Shown here piece by piece: positions 46,340 to 57,000 of a DNA stretch of 64,000 bases; within the stretch, counting starts at the first letter, position 1, and each line of letters begins with the position of its first letter. The notes beneath the pieces are model-generated. The model was not told where the DNA came from. It ran no database searches and saw only the letters and a list, made by a program, of their open reading frames with translations. The DNA is from Bicyclus anynana. Taxonomy: Eukaryota > Arthropoda > Insecta > Lepidoptera > Nymphalidae. Location: contig NC_069086.1 of NCBI RefSeq assembly GCF_947172395.1, forward strand, positions 13,052,501-13,116,500, read 5' to 3'. The position numbers were made by a program, and so were the translations under genes.

Positions 46340-46672
46340 AAATCATCATCATCATCATCATTATCAGCCAAAAGACGTCCACTACTGGACATAGGCCTCT
46401 TGCATGAACTTTCAAGCACAACGATCTTGTTTCACCACCAACGTCCGTCGGCTCTTCGAACTATCTAACCTGCCCATTGCCACTTCAGCTTCGCGACTCG
46501 CTGAGCTGTGTCAGTGACGGTTCGTCTGCGGATCTCCTCATTTCTGATTCGATCACGCCAGATCGTGTTGTCAGTGATGACCTACGGATCCGAGACTTGG
46601 TCGCTATAAGGCTCAAAATCACTCAGCGGGCGATGGAGCGAGCTATGCTTGGTATTTCTCTGCGTGATCGAA
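46340..46672 (-). mobile_element. RTE-type LINE fragment with internal inversion
   Basis: 46340-46560 on the minus strand is the LINE 3' end, from DRIRNEEIRRR to a (ATG)n tail. 46564-46672 on the plus strand is the part that normally comes just before it (VLSVMTYGSETW... to ...AMLGISLRDR). The two pieces face opposite ways, as expected from twin priming during insertion. Confidence 0.75.
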
Positions 46673-47939
46673 AAAAACATTTATACCTATTGAACTCATA
46701 AACTGTTTGTTGGCTACGTACCTAATTTTGAAATTGTTGGAGGTAATCGTAAACAAAAATATTGCAAACAAAAAATTCGAAATGCTGACTAACTGTAATC
46801 ATTCTTGTATTGTTTCACTTGCACTTGCGATATTAATAAAAGCAGGTCATCGATCTCGTTTTGCAATGTTGCCTGCCATGTTACGTGTTATGTATGTATA
46901 TATATTGTTTATATTTATCACAATGCGTGCTTGACAAGAACTGCCCTTTGTGATGAGTCAACTCTAGTTGCACAGTGGGATTTGTCATAATTTTCTTTTA
47001 AATAAGTACCTACTAGCGAGCGTTCAAGACTAAAAACAAGATATTCGCGAGAATAACAAGGTAAGCTTTTATCCCTTTTTTAACCCGTTACATCTTATAA
47101 TTTATAGATACTCAATGTATTTTCTACACAATAATTAAAATTAAATTTAAATTAAATATTCTAAACTAAAATTAAAGGTAATATTATGATTTTTACTCAA
47201 CCAATATTTTATTTAAGTATTAGTATTATAAATGAAAAATATATAATTTACCAATTTTCAAATACATCACTTGGAAAATGGGTGATATGCTACTTTTAAA
47301 ACAAAGCCACCTATTGTAAGCGGAATATTGTATAGAATCTAAATGACTTTAAAGTTAATTATTACATCCAATCTGGGTTAGGTATTCATTAATTTCGCGA
47401 AACAATGATAACTTATACGAACCTCTAGATTCCGTAACCCACTTTGGGAATCACTGATTATGAATATCTGTGACAATAAATGGTTTAGGCTTTCGTAATA
47501 AAGTACTTACATATTATTATGAGTACTTTAGTAGTAGAGCTTTTTGATGATAGAGCTCGTCGGGAAAATACCAGCGTGATGCTTAGCTGAGCTAGAAACT
47601 CTGCAGGCTAATTCACTAACTTTGACGTATGTTAGTCGACATACACGAAATTAGAATATATAACAAATGTCATACGCCTACTTACAAATGAAGTCATATG
47701 TACGCATGTATGTATGTCGTCTCTATTAAGGCGAAGGTAACCTTACCAATACTTCTGTTTGTATTTCTGTCTGTGAGTCCACCGAGAATATCGAATTCTG
47801 TGCACTCTCTTTAAGCAATAAAACTCTCAAATGCAGCAAATAAATTAAAATAAATTGAGAGATAAATGAAAATAAAAAATCGTAATAAATTTTCCCGCAA
47901 AACTCCTACTCTGTTTACAGGCGATGGTTTTCCAAATTT
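46673..47939. other. No gene recognised
   Basis: AT-rich. Overlapping frames of 61-75 codons at 46707-46990 have no motif. Confidence 0.4.
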
Positions 47940-48117
47940 CCACTTACACTAGCCACTCGCGATCTTTACCGTCAAGTCTGTAGAACGCCTAGGGATGTAG
48001 GCAGGGGATAAATATCGAAACGTAGTTATAGATATTATGGTAACGATATTTTTTCCCTGTTCACATCCCTAAACGTGCTGGTGATTTGACGGTAAACTTA
48101 ATCGTACGAGTAAGTGG
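47940..48117. mobile_element. Diverged fold-back MITE
   Basis: CCACTTAC at the left end pairs with GTAAGTGG at the right. Inner blocks TTTACCGTCAA/TTGACGGTAAA and AGGGATGT/ACATCCCT are mirrored over about 65 bases, with many mismatches between. Length is 178 bases. Confidence 0.55.
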
Positions 48118-50525
48118 CGTTCGGTACCATCAGATGCGTCAACTATTAGGCATTATATCTAAAAATATGTACACTTAATTATTCATATTTACACTTAGAG
48201 ATTTCGGATGAAATTGGTGACAAATGTCGCAATAATTACTTATTTTAAAAATATACCTAAGACATATAAATATGTATCATATATAGAGCAGTGTAACGTG
48301 TAATGATAAACTCCTAAAATATAGTATAAACAACACAGATACCTAAGCATTATAAAATGTTAACAATCATAATAAAGATATGCGTATATTAATGGTTCAC
48401 GATTAGATAACAGTAAAACTACACATGAACGTTTATATATTTCTTCATGGAACACTTTTTTGCAAGGAACGAGATAAAAACAATAATCTACTGAAAACAA
48501 ACCTGTTATAAAATTTTAATTGATTTTTGTAATTTGTTGAAACTTAGGCAATCAACGGCTTATATTGATTACCACTACAAAGTGTGGAAGAGTCTTAAGT
48601 GATATGATTTTATTTAAAAATGAAGCAGGTTTGCCCACATAAAGATAAAAGAACGTATTAGATAGTGTTGTGAAAACTGTTCTCACCGTTAGTTCTATGT
48701 TTAAGTGAATATTGCGAAGATTCCATATCTCTATCTGTGAAAAAACACTAGCAATAAAATCGACACCAGCAATTTATACTACACTAAGTCATAAAAGTGT
48801 ACTTTGCAGTAGAGACTTGTAAAGATTTGTAAAAGGAAAAATCATGATATTAAATAATTATTTATAGATACTTGTATTTTAATAAAGATTCAAATGTGGT
48901 ACCCTTAATATTATTTTTTTTTTCATTGTAATGCATCATTTTCATTTTCCCTTAATTGTTAATATTTTTTAATTTAGCACTAGTTAGCGGATTATACACG
49001 TATTTCGTCAGTAAAATTTTACATGCTGTATACATCTAACTAATGTCAGCGTAGTGTGTAATTTTTAACCGACTTCAAACAGGAGGAGGTTCTCAATTTG
49101 AACGGTATATATATTTTTTATCAACATTCCTAAGCGACTAAATGAAATTAAGTTACCTAGGGCCCTATCTCTAGTATAAAATATCATTCATGAGTACTAT
49201 GTATATATTTACTCTATATTAGGGTATACCCTATACCTACTTACCTATACCTGAGAATATTATAACTTTATTCGACTCTAAGGTTTCAGTTTTGAAACTC
49301 ATCATAGTTTTTGCCATAAGTAGACCTTAGAAAAAAAACCATATCTCACTTTTGTAACTGGATCTGACCAAAGCTCCGGATTTCGGAGGACCAGAATTTA
49401 ATTAAAATTAAATAATTAAATTCCTGGAAGATTTACAACATGCAAGTATGTAGATTTATTTAAATGCAAATAACGTTAGATTAAATTAAGTAAATATTAT
49501 TGTATTATTACGTTATTTGTATAATTTATTATCCTAGAGATAAGATAAAGCGGTTTATGCGACCTAATTGTATCTAATGAAGTAATTAAGCTTTATCGAT
49601 ACTCGAATTAGTTTTCGACGACTCCTCACTATTAGGACGTTACAAATATGTTAACGACCTTGTGATATGGGCATACTTGCATTCCAACTGTTTTACGTGC
49701 CGGTCTATCACACCTTGAAACCTGTCCAAAATGCTAGTGGAAAAAAAAGTGTTGAAAAATAATTTACTTATATATTTATTAAAATGTATAAAACAATTGT
49801 TATTGAAAAGAAAAAAATATTCTGCAAGAGCTTGTGTGATTGACGATAATAAGGTATACTTCATGAAACTTTTTGAGCGTGTTTTCTTAAAACTATAAAA
49901 TAATTAGGGGGAAAGGTGATTGCCTTGATTTAAATGAAATTGATATTATGTAAAAATAGTTTTCTCTTTATTCACATATTTTTATTTCATTAAGAGGCAT
50001 CTTTAAATAACTGTTGTTTTTGTTTCAAATTATATTACCTATCTATCTACTATTACATTACCTACTATAGATAGTATCTTATTATACTATAGTATATACA
50101 GATACATATATTATGCATTTGTACCTATATACTATAGTATATACAAATATGCATGAGTTTTCGAGTAATGAATAATAATAAAATTTTGGGCGAAAATCGA
50201 AACTATTTGATTTTAATGCTTAATAAACCAAAATATATCAAGTAGAAAGATTTTAGGTATTTCAAAATCTTACCTTTATAGGCTCTTGATAGGAAACGCT
50301 TATCGACTTTTAGTAGGGATTACTTAACTAATTACTTAATTAAGCACTTTTTTATCATCAAATACGTTTAAATACATATACTTATAAAAAAACGTGTCTG
50401 TTTATCATGCCTTTACAAAGAATGCAGGCTTTAAAAAATAAATAGTGATGTTAATATGTATAATAATTATCACTTCAATATTTCGGTGTGCATTTTGAAT
50501 TTGACTCCCACTGTTTCTTTTTCAG
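48118..50525. other. AT-rich DNA before the first formamidase coding exon
   Basis: No gene recognised. 49068-49110 ('taaccgacttcaaacaggag') is a terminal stub of the composite repeat. The acceptor 'tttttcag' for the coding exon ends this stretch. Confidence 0.45.
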
Positions 50526-50540
50526 GCAAAAAGCAGTGAA

Positions 50541-53500
50541 ATGGCGCTGATAACCGAAGGGATCGATCTAGAGAGGGAATATTCGCCCAGCATGTGGTCG
50601 CAGAGGTTCTCTAGTCCTCAAGAAGTTACAAAGCATCATGTAAACGTCGTCACTGCAGGTTCGCAAATCTAATATCTAAAATTTTCACCAGACTCCTCCA
50701 AAACCGCTGGACCCATTTTTATTAAAGGGGAATGCCCACAGGCCTATATAACGTCGGCTCAGAGAACCCAGGTATACTCCCGTATAAAAGTATATGGAGA
50801 TGATAATATGATGTATAAATAAGGCTCTGGTTAAATAATTGGGAAAAATTTTCTTTAAAAACAAATACATTTCTCATCAATCTTCTAGGGCAAAATGATC
50901 GCTGGTGTACTAAAGCGGGGAAGTAACATTTAAAGCTGTATTAATTTTTCACTACCAAAAACAAGAAAACGAACAAAAAAATCCAACTTACCAAGATTTT
51001 TGTAGATATAAGTAAATTGCCGGGTGGTTAGAGTAAGCCTAGGCCATTCCCTTTTAGTGCGCATATCAGGTAGATCAGAGAATCGATCAACATGTATCTT
51101 TCCTAAGTGATTGATTCCAGTTTTATAAATTTTTTATATGTTGCAGCCTGCTCTCTGTCTCTAACTGCCTCGTTGGTCCAGTGGTTAGCCCATGTGGTTT
51201 CGGATCACGAGGGCCTGGGTTCGAACTCTGGGTCGGGCTTTAAGATACTAAATTTTTCTTTCTTCTAAGAATTTTTCAGTATTCTCAGCCTGGAAATTCT
51301 TCGGAAATTGGGAATTACACCCCCGTGTCTCGGAGAGCACGATAACTCTCACTATCCTAACATCTGATAGTGGTCGTTAGTGAATTTATTTTTACCCGCC
51401 AATCTACATTAGAGCGGCGTGGCGGGTTTGAACTCCTCCCTGTCCTATAAGGAGGGAGGGCTGGCCCTGTAATGGGCCGTTAAAATAGGCTGATAATGAA
51501 GTTGAAATAGACTGATAATGATGTCGTGATAGCCCAGTGGATATGACCTCTGCCTCCGATTCCGGAGAGTGTGGGTTCGAATGCCCCGGTCCGGGGCATG
51601 CAACTCCAACTTTTCAGTTGTGTGCATTTTAAGAAATTAAATATCACGTGTCTCAAACGGTGATGGAAAACATCGTGAGCAAACCTGCATACCGGAGAAT
51701 TTTCTCAATTCATGCGTGTGTGAAGTCTGCTAATCCGCATTGGGCCAGCGTGGTGGACTATTGGCCTAACCCCTCTCATTGTGAGAGGAGACTCGAGCTC
51801 AGCAGTGAGCCGAATATGGGTTGATAACGAATGATGTTGAATGATTTTGTTGCAGCAAGCGAAGCAGTAATCAACACCTTGCCTTATAAACTAGAGATAG
51901 AATATGGTTGTACTCCGGGACAGAAGTTGGACATAATAGGCACAGACCTCCCTGATGGTAAGTGGTTACCTTTATTGTGTAATTAATTTAGAGGACGCCC
52001 GCGAAATTCTGTTCCACAAATCCTGCAAGAACCATGGACTTTTCCAGGATAAAAAGTAGCCTAATTTCTTCTCCAAGTTCCTATTTATCTCTTTACAAAC
52101 TTCATTCAAATCGTTTCATCTTTCTGTTACCTTTAAGGATCTACCCTTGAAAGGTATCAGAAAGACAGACTTACTTTCGCAATTTTATTTATCATCTGTC
52201 TGTGAGAGGTTGATAAGAAATATGTTTTGGTAAACTGATTTCAATGTCACGCGCCTAATCACTCTAAATAATATTTTGCTGCGCTGACATTTACACACAC
52301 AAAGCCATTTGTTTTTTCAATTTACTATTCACTTTCAAATTAGGTTTATAAGCTTCTTCTTAGTTTCTATGTTCTGTCCTTCCCTGAATAGAATTCGACA
52401 GAATATCAGCGTTTTAGGTACTGATGTACCCGCAACATTCTAACTGAGTCGGATCCATTTTATTGGCACAACACATTTAATTCTATAAATAATAGTTAAA
52501 AGAATCAAGACGTGTATTAGTTTTAAGTCATCAATGTGTTGTGTTACCAAAAACACAAGCTTCTAGGAATTATTATAGTGTTAATTATTATATAAATGAT
52601 AAAAAATAATTTGATATTTAATTGAGAATGTCCTGGATTTGGTCAGATTTCGTCAATTATTTACTGGTACCATTTATGTACGGCTATACTGTTTTATTTT
52701 AGTCGGGCGTATAGGTGTCAGGGTTCTAATTATTGCACTTACATGCAACATGGTCTAGTTCTAGACTCTAGACTGGAGTCGTCACTGGAAATTATGAAAA
52801 TAATATGTAGGTAATAGTATAGAACAGGTAGTACAGAATGTAGTAATTACTAGTATAATAATAACCGGTTTGAGGCCAAGTTGCTATGGCAACATATATT
52901 GAATCCAATGTACTTATTAAGATGGTAAACCATAGATAGATCACGAAGCCGTGATAGCTCAGTGGATATGACCCATGCCTCCAATTCCGGAATGCGTGGA
53001 TTCGGATCCGGTCCGGGGCATGCACCTCCAAATTTTCAGTTGTGTGCATTTTAAGAAATTAAATATCACGTGTCTCCAACGGTGAAGGAAAACATCATGA
53101 GGAAACCTGCATACCAGAGAATTTTCTTAATTCTCTGCGTATGTGAAGTCTGTCAATCCGCATTGGGCCAGTGTGGTGGACTATTTTCATTACCCCTTCT
53201 CTTTCTGAGAGGAGACTCGAGCTCAGCAGTGAGCCGAATATGGGTTGATAATGATCAAACCATAGATAATTACGTTAACCAATTATAAGATAGGACTGTG
53301 GTGGCTTCAAAAGGTTTCAAGGGTCCCAAGACCTCAAATAGAACCTTATTCACCTCAACTTTCAACTTAACCGTCCAAATATACAACTTTTATACATATT
53401 TTTATTATAATTTTCACTAAGCTTCTCGGCAACTCTTCGAAAAACACGTTAAAGATCAATAAGGGTCTATATAGAATGATTATCAAGAATTGACTGGAGA

Positions 53501-53991
53501 CAGGAACCCTCAAGATGTACTAGAAAATATCAAAAAATTCAGAATTTTCTTAAAAGAAAATGAATTTTTCAATCTTGCTCAGACCTAGAACCCTGGACTT
53601 CATGTTCCGGTGACCGTCACAACAGATTATTAAGAAGAAGTAAAGTCCTTACCCTTACCCCTTACCTAGTCTATCGGCTGATAAGACTAAGATAAGGCTG
53701 GGCATAGGCCTCTTAAGATGTCGCAAAATTTTCCCGAACGCATGCCCAGCGTTCGGGAAAACCTTGCAAGTTATATAACTCAGATACAATTTTAATTTAA
53801 AATTACATTAGTATAACATAGCCACAATCCTACAAAACATGTTTACGTAGTGAAAAAGTTACCTAACCTCTTGCATCCACTACTTATTGTGTATTTTTCC
53901 TTATTGTAAAATTAAAAATAAGTTTTGTCTGGTCCAAGTGGCCAGCCATATGTACCTACGTAATAAAATTAAAATAAAAGTCACAGAGGAA

Positions 53992-54025
<34 letters not shown>

Positions 54026-57000
54026 GAGTTGTGGTTGTAGTTTCGAACAAAATTTGTTGAATTCGACAGACGGGCGTATCGAGCAAAGAATAATTGAATA
54101 TGTAACTGACCAATTCTTACCTATTAGCCTAGTCTCTGAGAGTACACCACTACTACCAATTTGAGTAATTAATTTAACAATAAAATATTTATCCTACGGG
54201 TAAAATATATTCATAGTCCATACTATTAAAAAAATAAAAAAATAAAAAAAATACTAATGCGGGAGAAAAAGACAGACAGACAAGCGTCTGTCTGTCTTTT
54301 TGTCAACATTTCACAGCCAAGCCGTATATTTAGATAAGTTATATTATAGAGATACAATTCACCTGGGAACAGAACAACGACTAATTTATATGGCTAAATT
54401 GAAAGGTGTATGTAGATAAGAAGCAGGAGTAAAAATTTCGAAGAAAACGTTTGATTTTTTAGTTAAATTTGTCCCTTGTAAGTTTTCTAAAACTAAGTAT
54501 TATATATCTTTTTCATTCTTTACTAGTTAGCTCTTGACTACAATCTCATCTGATGGTAAGTGATGATGCAATCTAAGATGGAAACGGGTTAACTTGTTTG
54601 TTGGGAGGAGGATGAAAATCAAACCCTTTCAAACCTTTCGGTTTCTACACGACATTGTACCGGAACGCTAACTCACTTGGCCACTAAACAAGCTACAGCC
54701 AAAGCCTTCCACCAGGCAAAATAAAATTTAAGTTTTTACCCTCATTTATTTATTATATAACATGTGTAACATATGTATAACAGTATAAAATGTCTTTATG
54801 AAGCTGGTTTTAAGAATGTCTATGTTTTAAATTTTTTTTTATTATAGTCTCATTATTCACCATTATATTTTTAGAACCAACACCCTCCGGAATCGTAGGC
54901 ACAGGTCATATCCACTGGGCTATCACGGCTCTTAAAGTTTTTCATATCAATGTTAGGATATTAAAAAATATTTTGCAAGTAAATTGCGTAAAAGTTTCCT
55001 GGCACTATGATTAACATATATTTTATATACATCCTAACTGAGATATAAAAAACTGTCCAGCTATTAAACAGATGTGTGAAGGTTTAAACTACTTCGCACA
55101 TAACATCATCATCATGCGTTCCAAATTCGAAAAAATCAAAATGGCGGCGTCCCACACATGTCAGATAGTTTCAATGTTCATCACGATCTATTTCAGATTC
55201 ACCCATCTTAGTGTACATCCACGGCGGCTATTGGCAGATGCTCTCGCGGGAAGCGTCGCGGTACCTCGCCCAGCCGCTGCACCGGTTCCGCATCAAGACC
55301 ATTGTAGTGGGCTACGACCTTTGTCCAGTTGCCACGCTGCCGGAAATAGTCAACCAAATACAGAACGCTGCCAAATTCGTATTCGAGTACGCAGAGAAGA
55401 TGGGCTCGAGGTAATTTCACTATTTTTTTTTTATGGTATACTTAAGTTAACCCTTGACCACAATCTCACTTGATGGTAAGTGATGAAGCAATCTAAGATG
55501 GAAGTGGGCTAACTCGTTAGGAGTAGGATGAAAATCCACACCTCTTTCGATGTCTACACGACATCGTACCGGAACGTTAAATCGCTTGGCGGTACGTCTG
55601 TCGGTAGGGTAGTACACGGGCGAAGCCTCCCACCAGCCAAAATCATACATGGAAAGCAAGGAAAGTAGGCGGAGATGTTGTTTGGCTACGTTACTCGTCC
55701 TGCCGCATATCATACCGCTCGTCCTGTCCACATAAGCTCCAGTTAAAAGACTAGTACATGACGTCGCGATTTGCGCGAGAAGAGAGTGTTCAGACAAGGT
55801 AACGTTGCTGCAATGCGAGAAGAATTTTGTGGCTGTGGCATAAGATGCCTTTGGTCTAGTGGTCAGCCTATATGGCATCGGATCGCGTGGTTGAGTGTTC
55901 GACTCCTGGCTCAGGCTAAATATTTAACTTTTGTTCTTCCAAGACATTCAAGAAAGTGAAAATTCTCAGCCTTAATTTGGATGTTAATGGTATTACAATT
56001 CCGTGCCTTGGAGAGCGCATTAAGCCTAGACCTGAAGCGTTTCGTTATAAATAATTTTTTTTAAACACAACCGACTTTAAAATATAAACGTACCCACGAA
56101 ATAATATAAAAATTTTTACCTACTGATCAGTCTGAAGGACACTCTGTAAAAAGTTACGCGTGTTCATACATAAAAAATATACGCATCAAATTCTTCCTTC
56201 TCTCCGTTTTTTCGATAGCTGATAATGATTGTGATGCATATATTTCAAGTGGCTTAACCACTGACCCAATCTTGACAAAAATATAAACAATATTTCATCA
56301 TTATCAACCCATATTCGGCTCACTGCTGAGCTCGAGTCTCCTCTCAGAATGAGAGGGGTTAGGCCAATAGTCCACCACGCTGGCCCAATGCGGATTGGCA
56401 GGCGTCACACACGCAGGGAATTAAGAAAATTCTCTGGTGTGTAGGTTTCCTCGCGATGTTTTCCTTCACCGTTTGAGACACGTGATATTTAATTTCTTAA
56501 AATGCACACAACTGAGATGTTGGAGATGCCCCGGACTGGATTCGAACCTACGCCCTCCTGAATCGGAGGCAGAGGTAAATTAAACTCTGGAAACAGACAT
56601 AAGTCATTTCAAAGTCGACTTCCTCATTTACTGCTGTAAAAAACCTAATAACTGGCTCGATTAAATTGATACGTTGCAGATAAGACCACCCGGAAAATAA
56701 AATTTTCTGTCGCTACCGCCGAATGTAGAGTTTAATTACGCGTATCTATATCACTTACACTTACCTACTTACCTTGAACCACAGCAGTACAATGTATTAT
56801 GTCATAATTATCTTCCACTAGCGGACGCCCGCGATTTCGTCCGCGTGGAATTCAGTTTTTCACAAATCGAACCTACGCCCTCCGAACCAAAGGGTCATAT
56901 CCATAGGCTATCTATCAAGTCTCTTTTTTTATTAGGTAATAATTAATTGTACTTCCCGTTCCCGTGTAAACATAAATGCCGATTTTTTTTACAACAAGAC

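Noticed and set aside
55072..55473. 133-codon frame overlapping the third formamidase exon
   Set aside because: It is in a different frame from the conserved HGGYW-containing exon (55197-55410) and is a shadow.
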